Below, in pieces: positions 11,528 through 22,595 of a stretch of DNA of 64,000 bases. Position 1 is the first letter of the stretch. Every line of letters starts with the position of its first letter. A program made the position numbers and the translations under genes. The stretch comes from Heloderma charlesbogerti. Lineage: Eukaryota; Chordata; Lepidosauria; Squamata; Helodermatidae. A model generated the notes under the pieces. The model had not been told where the DNA came from, did not search any database, and was given only the letters and a program-made list of their open reading frames with translations. The stretch covers positions 620,001-684,000 of the forward strand of contig JANEZZ010002360.1 of the NCBI GenBank assembly GCA_026122225.1. The letters are read 5' to 3'.

Positions 11528-12049
11528 AATCCTGACTGGCTGGGTCTGCAAAAGGCGGCGGCTGTAGCTGCCGCCGTTTGCATCCCTGCAGTCAGCCGTG
11601 ATAGGCTACGTAAATGTTTACGTAGCCTATCACGGCTGAGTTAAAAAAAACAAAAAAAACCCTGCACGTATGCAAATGGCGGCACCCATGGGTGCCGCCA
11701 TTTGCATTCCTTATTTTGGCATGTGTAGTCTACGTAAACATTTACGTAGACTACGGCGAAAATAAGGGAACGCAAATAGCGTAGCGTCTACGGTATTTGC
11801 GTTCCCCTTATTTTCGCCATAGTGTACGTAAATGTTTACGTAGACTACACATGCCAAAATAAGGAACGCAAATGGTGGCGCCCATGGGCGCCGCCATTTG
11901 CGTACGCACGGCTTTTTTTTAAACTCAGCTGTGATAGGCTACGTAAACATTTACGTAGCTTATCACGGTATTTTTAAACAATCTAGCCGTGATAGGCTAT
12001 GTAAATCTTTACGTAGCCTATCACGTTTTTGTTTTTTTTTAACTTGGAA

Positions 12050-12141
12050 ATGGCGGCGGCGGCAGCCGGTCGGAAGACCAGCCGCTGCAGCCGCCGCCGC
12101 CGCCAAACCACTGCTGCCGCCGCCAGGGAGATTCACCCAAG
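12050..12141 (+). other. Alanine-leader frame ending at a splice donor (copy 1)
   Basis: ATGGCGGCGGCGGCAGCC opens a stop-free frame of 30 codons plus two bases (MAAAAAGRKTSRCS...). It ends at AG|GTAAGTCC (donor at 12142). The ATG has G at -3 and G at +4. Copies 2-4 have the same arrangement. Whether it is transcribed or spliced is unknown. Confidence 0.55.
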
Positions 12142-12259
12142 GTAAGTCCCGTCCCGGGAGGGGGGGCGGGGCAGACCGTTTCGCCACCAATTTCGGGGGG
12201 CCGAATGCACTGGCATTCAGCCTCCCCGAGATTCGTGGCGAAATTCTCTGACATCCCTA

Positions 12260-12894
12260 CAATGATTCCCTGTGAGGAGCTGCTAGAACTGTGCATAGCT
12301 TCCCCATGTGGTGAACCACTGAAATGCAAGTGGCAACCTTCTCAGTGTAGAACCTTCAGGCCCTGGACTGATTTTGCCCACCCAGGCTGCCCACTGGCTC
12401 TTCCTGGACAGGAAAGAGTATAAGAGGGCTTCCTGTTCCAGCTGAGTCTTCCATAAGCAACAACGACTTCCTGAGCTCTGGTGTGTTCTTGTGGTTCTTT
12501 GGTCATGACTCATGGCTTGCTCCTCAATCTTTCCTTCTGGCTTGTCCTCCTGTTCTGGCTTGCTCTTTGGTCCAGACTGACCCCACACTGAGGCCTTGAC
12601 ATTCCTGTAGCAAAGGGCAACCTAGTATTCCCAGTGTCTTGGGGGAGGTTGCCCCACGAGCCATTGCCAATCCCTAGTCTTTGTCCCAGATTCCCTCATC
12701 TGGACACAGCTAGGCAGTCTGATATATCTAGCCCCCACCACCACTGGTTTGTATCCCAGGTCTCCTAGATACCCCCAGGGTTCTCTCCTGTTGAAGAAGA
12801 CAATACAGGACTAAAGGAGCAGGATCACATCTGCACACATAAAAGGAAGAAAGAGACACTGAAAATCAAGGCAGACCAACAGGACAAGACAGAC
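12260..12894. other. Intron, no feature recognised
   Basis: This is sequence of ordinary composition between the foldback element and exon 8. Nothing in it can be classified. Confidence 0.5.
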
Positions 12895-12993
12895 CTTGAC
12901 AGAACTGCGGACGGAGAAGACACAGGAAGATGAGTCGGACTGGTCGGAGCCCAACACAATGACCTTCCGATCCGTCTTTTGGGTGAAAGTGAG
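12895..12993 (-). CDS. PHLDB3: PHLDB3-like exon 8 (Ser-rich linker)
   Basis: This exon encodes 33 residues in phase 0, including KVIVLGSDQSDSSS. The acceptor CTCCCTGCAG is strong, and the donor AAG|GTCTGT is acceptable. It sits between the acidic linker and the Arg/Ser exon, and is likely unstructured. Nothing in it indicates a catalytic role. Confidence 0.7.
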
Positions 12994-13199
12994 CTGCAGG
13001 GAGACAGAGGCACATCAACACGGGGACATAGCTTAAAGGATGAAGTGGAGGGGGAACTGCTTTTTCTGGATCTGAAATACTAAAGCCATCTTCCTTTGCT
13101 TTAATCACTAGAAGCAACCAAAGGTTAAGACAGACAAAAGATTTTAAGAGCAGTCGCAGCAGTTTCTTCACCTGTGGTTGTGGCAGGACACATGATCCC

Positions 13200-13315
13200 A
13201 TCCCTATGATTCCCCCCCCCATTTTATCCCCCAAACAACCCTGTGAGGTAGGCTATACTGAAAGATAAGGACTGGGCCAAAGTCACCCAGTGAGCTCCAT
13301 GGCTGTCGGACAAAC
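13200..13315 (-). mobile_element. Degenerate tRNA-SINE/MIR-like tail
   Basis: ACAACCCTGTGAGGTAGGCTA followed by GGCCAAAGTCACCCAGTGAG is the reverse of the SINE tail seen complete at 29640-29760 and 45055-45140. Confidence 0.6.
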
Positions 13316-13917
13316 ATGTGAACAAGAAACATCACATCTCTGTTGGCCCCAAATTCTTGGTGGGGGGGGGGGGGACAGGATTAAAAGGCCAAAATATGGC
13401 AGAAATGGGTGGACATTTTAGTATCCTAGACTAAGCAACACCTAAAATACAGCTAAACATTGCTCAACCCCACATTTTAGATTTCAGAAAGGTGCTGCCC
13501 TCTGCCCGCAGTCTCTTGTGCTTAGCATGTGTTGTGAAGGGGCTACTTGAGGGTGCCACCTTTTTCCTGCCGTGATTTCTGTGTCCTTAACAGCTTGGCA
13601 ACAGGCAAAAACTGAGTCGATGCAGCTTTCCTTAGCACTAGACCACTATACTGGAGGAAACTTGCATCTGTTGAATTTCTGCTGCCACACTACTGTAAAA
13701 GCCCTGGCAGGGAAAAGAAGAACCCAAATGGTGACAACAGCAGAGTTGGGACCTGAGATGCCTCTTTACCACCCCTGTGAAATACCAAACTGCATTTGAG
13801 TCATGCACCCACCAGTGTACAGAATCCACACAGCCCTGCTTAATGGGAATTTTTGGTCTTGGATGGACATGAGACTGGAGGATGGAGAGGTGATGGGAAG
13901 CATCAGAAAGTGCTTAC

Positions 13918-14004
13918 CTGAGTGACACCCTGTTTATTTTCTGGAGAGTCCTCCCTGCTCTCCTCTGAATACTCCTGGTCCACGTCCATTAGGCGATTTT
14001 TCTC
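13918..14004 (-). CDS. PHLDB3: PHLDB3-like exon 7 (acidic linker)
   Basis: This exon encodes 29 residues in phase 0, starting EKNRLMDVDQEYSEE. It is rich in Glu, Asp and Ser and probably forms the end of the coil and the start of a disordered linker. The acceptor is GTCTAG and the donor is a perfect CAG|GTAAGC. I know no specific motif here. The exon is accepted because its phase links exons 6 and 8. Confidence 0.72.
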
Positions 14005-14454
14005 CTAGACACAGACAGACAAGTCACTTTTCTAGACAGGCAAGCCCTATCATAAATTTGGGATCAGATATAGACTGATCTGGTGTGCAAATCATACCTG
14101 TCTCACTTGCCTGCTATACTGATCAGTATACTATACTGATCTTCATCATTCCATGAAGAGTATGATCACTGTGTACACAATGCCATCCCTCTCCACAAGA
14201 AAATTCAAATTCCCCTCCGCACCATCTCCACCCTCTAAGCCCTGAATCTCCCTGTGTTGAGCAGGGAGGTCTGCAGGAGGCTTCTACTCATGTTCACTTG
14301 AACACAAGTAGAACCCTTTGTATAACCGAGAACTCTGATAGAGCAGGGTTCCTGGTCACATGGAGCCTTCTAGTTACATCCAAGTGAGTGGTGTGCACAG
14401 CCCTGCACCTCTTACTTGTGTTCATGTACCCTGTTCAGGTATAACACATGAACA

Positions 14455-14672
14455 GGACTAGAGAAGGGCCTCTCCAGAAGATTTCAACTCCAAGGCAGGT
14501 TCATATGGGAGAACGTGATCCTTTGGGTAACCTGGTTCTAAGCTGTTTAGGGCTTTAACGGTCATAACCAGCAAACGGAATTGTGCCTGGAAATGGACCA
14601 ATAGCCAGAGTAACGGTTGTAACCTAGGAGTCACATGCTCCCTATAACTGGCCCTATATTGTAATGTCATTG
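14455..14672 (-). mobile_element. L2-like LINE ORF2 fragment
   Basis: The minus-strand frame includes REHVTPRLQPLLWLLVHFQA and LPYEPALELKSSGEALL, matching the LINE C-terminal segment seen intact at 26630-26820. It ends about 95 bases from exon 6. Confidence 0.8.
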
Positions 14673-14766
14673 TAAAGTGTGGGAAAGCTGGTTGGAATGG
14701 AAGGACAGGGAAGCCGGGATCCTAGGTGATTTCCTGGCTCTTGGCAGAAGAATGGGAATTCCTTAC

Positions 14767-14877
14767 CGCGTTGAGATTTCTGACAGCCTCGCCCTTCTCC
14801 TGTGCAAATCGTTGGCACTCGTCTATCATTTGTTCCTTTGTCAGATGGGCCTGTCCTTCCAGCCTCTGCACTGTCCT
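14767..14877 (-). CDS. PHLDB3: PHLDB3-like exon 6 (coiled coil)
   Basis: This exon encodes 37 residues (RTVQRLEGQAHL through RNLNA), phase 0 at both ends. The acceptor is CCATCCAG and the donor GTAAGG follows GCG. The residues are helical and charged, continuing the coil. Family similarity at this position is modest, so the call rests mainly on splice sites, phase and location between two well-supported exons. Confidence 0.75.
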
Positions 14878-15622
14878 CTGGATGGGTGGAGAGAACTCAG
14901 TTAGTTTGAAACTTAAGATCTCAAGGCAAGATAAGATAGAATTCTCTGACTGATACGTTCCTACCATATTGGGAGCTCTTCCTGAAAAGTGATCAGGTGT
15001 GGGTTTAAAAACAAACAAACAAAATACCCAAAAAAGCACAATCCTAGGACTGTCAACCAATTAAAGAATGTTTAGTTGATCATTCATCTGCCTTTACACT
15101 GATTTAATTTCTAGATATACATATTACCAAAAAGTTAAATATGGAAAGCAAAAGATAGCAAAGGAAGAGTGAGTTAGCCTACAATTTAATACTCCTTTCT
15201 AAAAAAGAAAGACCATTTTTAACATCATATTTTTTTTCATTCCTTGTTCCGGTAAGATCCCAGAACCAAAACATCCTCCAAAAATAAACAGGTAAGACTT
15301 AATACTTGATCCTGCTGATTAGAGGTTGGCATCGCTGGTTCAAAATCGACTCCTCCACCAATTAACCAACTAAACTTTTAATTGGCTAATGCACCAATTA
15401 AACCAGTTTTAAGTGTGCAGTCAACATAAAAAGAATCAGACACATTTGTCATCCCCTTAGCACACAGGTTCAGGCACTTATTCACAAATAACATCCATGC
15501 TGCTTAAAATGCAAACAACATGTATAGGTACCAGCAGATATGAAAAGGGATGGATACAGGTCTTGAAAAGTGAAGATGAACCTTAAGACCTGGAACTGGA
15601 TTCCAGAAGATCTGCTTCTTAC

Positions 15623-15778
15623 CTTTCTCTGGTTGATGCTGTTTTGCAACTGGGTGATCTCCTTGGCCAGAGCCTGGCAGGCTGCCTCCTTCTCCTCCTC
15701 TAGCCGGCTTTCCCGCTCCAGCTGCTGGAACTCTAGATCTTCATAGCATCTCAGAGCGCCTTCTAGCATCTCAGACGT
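15623..15778 (-). CDS. PHLDB3: PHLDB3-like exon 5 (coiled coil, EDLEFQQLERES motif)
   Basis: This exon encodes 52 residues in phase 0, flanked by a TTCCCAG acceptor and a GTAAGA donor. It includes YEDLEFQQLERESRLEEEKE, the best-conserved coiled-coil signature of LL5/PHLDB proteins, followed by ALAKEITQLQNSINQRK. The length and order relative to the preceding PESMRER exon agree with the family. The call as a PHLDB-family exon is very secure. Confidence 0.92.
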
Positions 15779-15867
15779 CTGGGAACAGAGAATGAGAGTC
15801 AACATGGGGCTTCTAGGTTCCATTCCTTACTGTAGCAAGTCCCACTGGTTCGAGCAGCTCCCCCCAA

Positions 15868-15990
15868 CCTGGGACCATCCAGATGTTTTGGACTACAGCT
15901 CCCATCAGCCCCAGCCAGCCTGGCCAATGGTCAGGAATGCTGGGAGTTGTAGTCCAAAGCATTGGAGAGGGGGGCAACCAGGTTGGGGAA
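15868..15990. mobile_element. hAT-like hairpin MITE (ACTACAACTCCCATCA type)
   Basis: Inverted arms read CCAACCTGGGACCATCCAGA, TTTTGGACTACAGCTCCCAT and the complement near 15940-15990. It is the same family as 62626-62754, where the 8-bp duplication is visible. Confidence 0.8.
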
Positions 15991-16204
15991 GACTAGATTA
16001 CAGAATATATACAGTTATGGTCAGCAAGCAAATAGAAGGTTCTTGGCCCAGTTTTTTGGGTTTGGTCTAAGCAGATGGTAATGCATTGCAGTTCCTAGTG
16101 TGCACCATTTCAGACCATGTAGGTGAGGTGGGTGGCAAGAAGTCATATATTTAAATACTCCTACCCACACGTGCACGCATGCACTCACAGTCACAGTCAC
16201 CTAC

Positions 16205-16232
16205 TCTCTCTCTCTCTCTCTCTCTCACACAC
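16205..16232. repeat. (CT)n microsatellite
   Basis: A pure CT run followed by CACACAC. Confidence 0.95.
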
Positions 16233-16468
16233 ACCCTCTACACTTAGAAAGCTATTATGTCCAAGAAAAAAGCTAAGCTAGAACCCTTCTCCCTGGTACC
16301 TAGTTTTCTGTAAGCAGGGAGTTTCGTGCTTTCCGTTCTTTAAAAAAATGGGACTATTTCCCTCCCTTGCAATCTGAAGTGGTACAGTCCAAAGAGAGTT
16401 TCACCATGTGATCCCATCTGCTGTTTGTGCATAGGCTAAACATGCACAGGTCGCTGCTTCACATTCAC

Positions 16469-16597
16469 CTCCTGTAGCTGGCTCTGCATTCGCTCCCGCA
16501 TAGATTCAGGCTGATTGTCTAGATGAATCTGAGATTCAGCATGTTGCCGCTGCAGCTCCTCTACCTTGTGACGCTCTTGTTGCAGCCGCACCTTCTC
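16469..16597 (-). CDS. PHLDB3: PHLDB3-like exon 4 (coiled coil, PESMRER motif)
   Basis: This exon encodes 43 residues in phase 0. It contains LDNQPESMRERMQSQLQE, which matches the family motif of a short Pro-containing break ('C/QPESMRERL--QL') inside the long coil. This is one of the clearest family signatures in the gene. The acceptor is TTGGCAG and the donor GTGAAT follows GAG. The motif joins directly to the EDLEFQQLE segment of the next exon, as in PHLDB1 and PHLDB2. Confidence 0.88.
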
Positions 16598-16974
16598 CTG
16601 CCAAAATCAAAAAGGGCAGGGTAGCGTCACCGCATTTCCATTGGCAAGAAACAGACAGCCGCTTAGTCCTTGCCTGCTAGGATTGGGCACTCCTTTCTCA
16701 CGAAGACTTGATCAGCGCGGCGATAACACTGCCTGTGAGGCCTAGTTCCCAGTGATGTGGTAACTCCAGCCTTGTATTTAACAACTCGCCTGGTCACCAT
16801 AGGCAGCCAGGAATTTCATGCAGGTAAGTGAGTGAGATGGTGGAGGATGGACCGATCGCTCCATCTCTTGTCCACCAGTCCACTCGGTATCCTTGCTAGC
16901 TGCATAGCGAGGAAAGCCCCTGCACCCAGCTGGATACCTAGCGGTCTGGCAGAAGAGGAAACCATTGTTCCAGA

Positions 16975-17310
16975 CAGGGCCGGCACCAAGGGTAGGTATG
17001 GTTGGGCACCTGCCAAAAGCCACACCCCAGTAGGGGCCCACTGACAAATGCCCCCTGGACTTGCGCCTCCTCTTCACCATGGCAACCTGCTTGTTCACCT
17101 GCCTCTCACTCTGGCCCAGACAACCGTGGTGGTGGTGAGGAGCAGGAGACACCGCTTTCTACTTGTTCATTAGCTTTCTGCCTGTCAAGAAGTGGTAGCA
17201 ATGATAAGAGGAAGAGGAGCAATATCTGTTTGTGACAATGATGATGAGAAAGTAACCTGACTGAGTGAAGGGGCCCGTTGAGGGTACCTGGCCCAAAGGC
17301 CTTCAAAAAC
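16975..17310 (+). repeat. Dispersed repeat family Z
   Basis: It contains AGGGCCGGCACCAAGGGTAG, GGGCACCTGCCAAAAGCCAC and CCTCTCACTCTGGCCCAGAC. A reverse copy lies at 47500-47830, with fragments at 19060-19265 and 29125-29205. The class is unknown. Confidence 0.7.
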
Positions 17311-17714
17311 CTGGAGCTGGCACTGGTTCCAATCCTCCTCCACCAGTCTGCTTGGTAAAAGTCTCTCTTTTTTTTTTACTAGCCTGCTAAGAGAGAAGTA
17401 GCCTACATTTCCATACAGGCTATAGACAAGGAGGCATCCCTTTCTGGGCAGCCAGCATGGAAATGCAGGCTACTAACCTCTTAGGGGGCTAGTACACATT
17501 TTTGGAAACTAGTAACATTGGTGGGCTCTTTTACAACGCTGGGTAAAGCTGTGTCTGGACTTTTTTACTTCAGACTATAGGTGAGAGGACTCTAGTAGTG
17601 CAGTTAGATAATTTTAGACTCTGGGACCCCCTTTTTATGTGGCAATGTGTACTACTTTACTTACTTCCACTGGTCTTTTGCTCACACACCCAGACAGTAA
17701 GGTATAATACTTCA
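17311..17714. other. Intron with a short internal similarity
   Basis: The block TTTTTACTAGCCTGCTAAGAG with nearby AATGCAGGCTACTA recurs in altered form at 30950-31080, so a small unclassified repeat is likely. Nothing else was seen. Confidence 0.45.
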
Positions 17715-18025
17715 CTTACTTCAAAATGTGGCAAGCCAGGATCCCTAGGCGTCTAAGCGGGATGCAGAATAATGGGCTCAAGTTACAGGAAGCCAGATTC
17801 CAGCTGAACATCAGGAAAAACTTCCTGACTGTTAGAGCAATATGACAATGGAACCAATTACCCAGGGAGGCGGTGGGCTCTCCCACACTGGAGGCATACA
17901 AGGACGAGGCTGGACAGCCATCTGTCAGGGATGCTCTGACTTGGATTCTTGCATTGAGCAGAGGGTTGGACTCAATGGCCTTGTAGGCCCCTTCCAACCC
18001 TCCTATTCTATGATTCTATGAACCC
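17715..18025 (+). mobile_element. CR1 LINE 3' end
   Basis: It carries AGGAAAAACTTCCTGACTGT, GGGTTGGACTCAATGGCC and the octamer tail ATTCTATGATTCTATGA. This tail type, with no poly-A, is diagnostic of CR1. Confidence 0.93.
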
Positions 18026-18409
18026 GAAGTCCTGCCCTGACAGCACCTCTGGAGGGCACACATCGTGCAAAGCTCCCCCATGACAAATAATATCCCTAGC
18101 TGTGAAAACTAGCATTGCAAGGAGAAGGCTAAACTGGAAATATTCTCTCCCATAATCCCAGTTTCTATGCACAAGGAATTTATTTTGTACATACGAGTCC
18201 CTGCCTGCAGTCTGCAGTGGTACAGCGCAGACACAGGTTTACCCCTTCCAGTCAGAACTAGGCTTAGCTGGAGGAAAGCAAAAGATTCTAGGTACAAGGA
18301 GTGTGGAAGCAAAGGATTCTGGGAGAAATATATAACCTATCCAAGCTGCGTCAGAACCATAACTGACTTCATGCCATTTAGGAGTTGATCTTTTACAATG
18401 ACTGTCTGC

Positions 18410-18610
18410 AAAGTGATGGACTGAATGTGCAACTTAGGATGCTGTCTTATTTCAGGGTCAGACAGTTTGTCCATTCAGCCCAGCCAGGGTCTTGGCTTGT
18501 GCCTTTCTCATCACCTGCTACCTGATCCTTGTTTAACTGGAGACGCCAGGAACTGAACCTGGGAACTTCTGCATGCAAAGCACATACTTTCCCACTGGTC
18601 TATGTCCCCC
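18410..18610 (-). mobile_element. tRNA-derived SINE
   Basis: On the minus strand, GGTTCAGTTCCTGGCGTCTC follows CTTTGCATGCAGAAG, matching a tRNA B box with the usual SINE 3' part. It is degenerate. Related pieces lie at 27915-28092, 44195-44420 and 47060-47122. Confidence 0.75.
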
Positions 18611-19059
18611 AGTTTTTAAGATCTGAAGTCACATAGGCATGTGGCCAGCAAGTAGTTCTGCCAAATAGTGAATGTGAACCTGCCACTGAGAGAGGGTTCC
18701 TCCTTGTGTGGATAGTGTTATTGTATACTTTATTCACAGGACTTGCTCTTATTTGGGCGGGGTCAAGGGTTTCCTTTTTACTGTTCTGCTCTTGTTGGAG
18801 AGTGACAATAAAGTTTTTGTCTAGCTTCCAGACATGGAGTATCCTTGAAGCCTTTCATGACACTCTTCTCATTTACTCATGCCTCTATCTCTCCAAGCCA
18901 CACTGCACATTTACAAAGTACAAAATGGGAGGGAGGTAGCACAGATGGGGGCCTGGAAGGAGTCTGCAGGCAACCAAGAGCCCACCCTAGCACAGGCTTT
19001 GTCTGTATTCAGTCCTGCTCTTAAAATGGTGTATTAGGATGATAATGGTTTATATACAG

Positions 19060-19265
19060 CATCATCTTGACACCCAGAGGGAGAGGGTAAGGCCAGCAAA
19101 GGCCGCTGTTCCTCCTCCTGTTCACAAGTAAAAAGGCAGTGACAGCAAGCAGGACAAAAAGCTGGGCCAAGCAATTCCAGAGGTTTAGCAGTGGCAGCCC
19201 TGTCGGGGTGTGGGCCTTGGCAGATGCCCAGCAATGCAGTTCCCTGGCGCCGGCCCTGTGTCTGT
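19060..19265 (-). repeat. Family Z fragment
   Basis: It contains GTGTGGGCCTTGGCAGATGCCC and GGCGCCGGCCCTG, the reverse of blocks in the 16975 copy. Confidence 0.6.
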
Positions 19266-19889
19266 CCTTAAACTCCACATGCTGTTTGTAGCTCTCTCCA
19301 ATACACCTTAACAGGATGGATGTTCGGTACTTTGCTGAGGCAGTTTTTGTCTCTGTTCCCACTTCCTCCTTTTTAAAAAGGACCTGAAACACTATTTATT
19401 GACAGGGTGTTTTTCGGGAATCCACTGCTGGTTCTCCTTAGTGTATATTTTCCCGTTCACTCCCCTACTTTTTAAAAAAATAGTTTTTAAATGGATCGAT
19501 AGGGTGTTTCCACACAGATTTTTTTGGAGTGAGAGGCATTTGTTTGTGGGTGAACAGAGTATCAAATCAACATAGGCCAAAGGGCCTCGGTGAGGATCAG
19601 CATAGGAGAAGCAGGAGCCTAGGAAAGGAGAGCAAGAAGGGGGATACGCATGTTGAATGGGCCACAGAAATGAGCATAGCCTCCCATGTTTCAGATTACA
19701 ATTGTTCACTTACAACATATGCCATTTTCATTTACTCCGCAAGACCCTGCCCTACAGTGATTTAAAAGCCAAACAGGGTGGCATTTACAGATATTGCCAT
19801 ACAAACCGTAATTGTCTCACAAGATGGTTACAGCTCAGAACTCAAGGCAGGCTACGGACTGCACAAGGTTTTAGTGTCCATGAGCATGC

Positions 19890-20705
19890 TTCCAAATTGT
19901 TTATGGGCACAATTCAAAGTGCTGGTTCTTACCTAAAAGCCCTGAAAGGTGTGGGACAAGATATTTGAAGGGCCACCTCCTCCCATATAATCCTGTCTGC
20001 CCGGTGCATTCAAAATCAGAGGCCCTTTTATGTGTCCCACCACCTTCGGAGTAGGATAGCCATTTTACAAACTGCCCCAAAAGAGGAAATGCAGCACCAA
20101 AAAAAAGAGGACAAAAAGATGGCAGTGATTTGCATAAGTTTTGCATACGCTAACTGACATGCATAGATGCAAAGTTAGAAATAATATTTATAATTTAAAT
20201 AGAAACACAGTTTCACCATAGTGTGGAAGATTGTGACCAGGTGACCTGTGTGCCCGCCTTTTGAGTCAGCTGTCCAGGGGCTAACTGTGGAAGGGAGATG
20301 GTTCTTAGGTTCTTTATCATTAAATCGGAATTGGATAGGATAGCCTTTCAAACAGAGGACATCTTCAAATAGAGGACGGTCCACTGTAAAAGAGGACAAA
20401 TGGCCACCCTAGGCCCCGGGGCCTGTCCTGTTATGGCACCTAGGTTATCAAGCTCCCTCTCTAGAGAGTTTTGGTTGGGTCCCTCTCTTTTACATTTTAA
20501 GCAAGCCATTAAGACTTTTAAAAAATAAATTCACTGAGCTTCTTAGCTTGGTCTAAAGTGTTGCCTTCCCTGTTAATTTTGCTCCCTGTTTTGTTCTGCT
20601 CTTGATTTTATTGTGTCATTGTACTTAAATGGATTATGAGCTGCTTTGATGGACTTTTTTAGGGGCAAAAAAGCAGCATAGAAATGTTTTTGTACATAAA
20701 ATAAA
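19890..20705 (+). mobile_element. L2-like LINE 3' part, split by a hAT element
   Basis: The left piece has GGGCACAATTCAAAGTGCTGG (LINE codons WAQFKVLV). The right piece resumes with VMAPRL-like codons at 20430 and runs through an AT-rich 3' UTR to an AAATAAACAC tail. The hAT element at 20052-20411 separates the two halves. Confidence 0.75.
20052..20411. mobile_element. hAT-like element (TAGGGTGGCCA family), copy a
   Basis: It starts TAGGATAGCCATTTT and ends AAATGGCCACCCTA. It shares a long interior (TTTGCATAAGTTTTGCATA, CAGAGGACATCTTCAAATAG) with 37869-38254 and 56908-57256, which show 8-bp duplications. The duplication here is not clear. Confidence 0.75.
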
Positions 20706-21520
20706 CACACATACATGTGCAGTAAAGGACAAGATGCATCCACATCTTACTCAGAGATCTGTAACTGCTAGAGAGCCTGGATGACATCTGGGTGTGGGTG
20801 TGTGAGTGAGGGTGCCTCGGACGTTTAACAAGCGCACGCTAGCAATGCATGCTAAAAACATTTTAAAAGGAATTCTCAAAGGCAAGATAGGGGGCAGCGA
20901 TTTCCTGTGGACTAGAAAATAGGCCCTGTTCCTGGTAAAATACGGACAGCTGAAGTGTCTGAATGAGAGGAACAGATAAGGTGGAGTCAGAGGGGGTAAG
21001 GAAAACTGGGAAGCAAATGGGCAGAGGAGAACTATACACAACCAGTGTATCGTAGACTGGGTTATCCTTCTGTCCAGCTGGATGATGTCATCAGGAAGGG
21101 ACGATAAAGAAACCTAGAGTCCATGTACTGATTTGGAATAACTTGCCAAACCTTTGGCTGTGGGTCTCTTACGTTTTAATTCATGTAACCCATCATATGT
21201 GCCCGTGGGTGAAGTGGGATAGGAGTCGCAGAAGCAGCGGCAGTAACACAAGGAAGGGGAATATATAACATATGATTTGCAGCCTCCGTTCACACAAAGC
21301 TGGGGTGGCCCTGAGGTCACTAAGGTTCCTGGAATGCTTTCCGGTTTTGATTCTTCGTCCTTATTTATTTTCTTTTAACCAGGAAAAATAGCACCGCCAA
21401 GCACTTCCACACCCACTTTCATCTGAACTTGACTTTGTTTTTGGTTTCTGTACATTTGTGCACTGCACAGGAGTTTCAGGAATTTAACAACAACAAAAGA
21501 GGAGAGAAAAAAGATGCAAC
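20706..21520. other. Intron, no feature recognised
   Basis: No exon-like splice pairs or classifiable repeats were found. Confidence 0.5.
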
Positions 21521-21522
21521 CT

Positions 21523-21735
21523 ACATAAGGACCTAAGAAGAGCCCTCCTGGATCAGACCAAGGGTGCATCTGGTCCAGCATTCTGTTCGCACGGTGGCCA
21601 ACCAGCTGTCGACCAGGGACCCACAAGCAGGGCATGATTGCAACAGCACCCTCCTGCCCATGTTCCCCAGAAGCTGGTGCACATAGGCTCACTGCCTCTG
21701 ACACTGGAGGTAGTATATAGCCTGAGCCCAGGAAC
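21523..21735 (+). repeat. Family A copy
   Basis: AAGAGCCCTCCTGGATCAGACC, GTGGCCAACCAGCTGTCGACC and GTGCACATAGGCTCACTGCC occur in the standard order. Confidence 0.8.
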
Positions 21736-22266
21736 TAAATAGAGCTCGCCGTGCTTGCACACAAAAACTCATTCCTACCCCCAAGCTTTTCTTTCAGCAG
21801 TATAATTTCAGGCAGTGGGTGTGGGGGGGATTAATTTTGTTGTTGCTATGGTTAAAACAGCTAGGAGTCAGAAACCCTTGCTGATCTATTGCAGTCACCC
21901 AAAGATCTACCAGTAGATCCGGATCTGTGTTAAGTAACCACAAGCAGAGAGGGAGAGAGAGAGAAAGTTAGTAAATAATTACAAGCAAAATTGTTACAAT
22001 TATGCATTCTGTGGTTCTGACAAAGAGCATTTATATTCAGGTTAAACAGACTGTTATTTTGAAAAAGGGGCATGCGGGGCCAATGAGGAAAGGAAGCAGT
22101 GCTAAATGGGTGTGGTTAGAGGGAGATGGGGGGGCCCATCAAAGTATCTGCTAAAGCTGTATTTCCCCCCGCCTTACTCCAGTGCTGGCTTTTGGAGCTG
22201 TGTCTTAGGTAACCTAAGCCAGTGGTCTTCAGACTGCGTTCTAAGGAATGCTTTGGCTCCCCAGAA

Positions 22267-22530
22267 ACTTAAGAACGTAAGAAGAGCCCTGCTGGATCAG
22301 GCCAAGGGTCCATCTAGTCCAGCAATCTGTTCGCACGGTGGCCAACCAGCTGCTTGTGGAAAGCCCACAAGCAGGACATGAGAGCAACAGCACCCTCCCG
22401 CCCACGTTCCCCAGCAACTGGTGTACATAGGCTCACTGCTTCTTACTGTTACTGGAGGTAGCTCATAGCCGTCAGGACTAGTAGCCATTGATAGCCTTTT
22501 CCTCCAGGAAAACCTCAACTGCATCTGAAG
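22267..22530 (+). repeat. Family A copy adjoining exon 3
   Basis: AAGAACGTAAGAAGAGCCCTGC through TAGTAGCCATTGATAGCC. It ends about 65 bases downstream of the exon 3 donor, so it sits just inside the intron. Confidence 0.8.
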
Positions 22531-22595
22531 GCAGAGTTTAGCCAAAAGCAGTATGGGAAAGCCACTGAGAAGAACCCTACTGAGGAGCACCTTAC

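Larger units (their letters stand above)
11328..12259 (+). mobile_element. Foldback hAT-like element, copy 1
   Basis: The termini are TAGGGATGTACG and GACATCCCTA. Flanks AATGAATC and AATGATTC (one mismatch, offset one base) look like an 8-bp target duplication. The interior is a large palindrome made of smaller ones. GATAGGCTACGTAAA hairpins lie at 11593-11638, 11927-11968 and 11987-12026; a YY1-like AAATGGCGGC hairpin lies at 11673-11704 and its counterpart at 11870-11901; CTACGTAAA hairpins lie at 11725-11754 and 11820-11850; the central hairpin is 11756-11817. A GC-rich tandem repeat fills the left end, and an ATG frame with a splice donor the right. There is no transposase. Confidence 0.93.
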
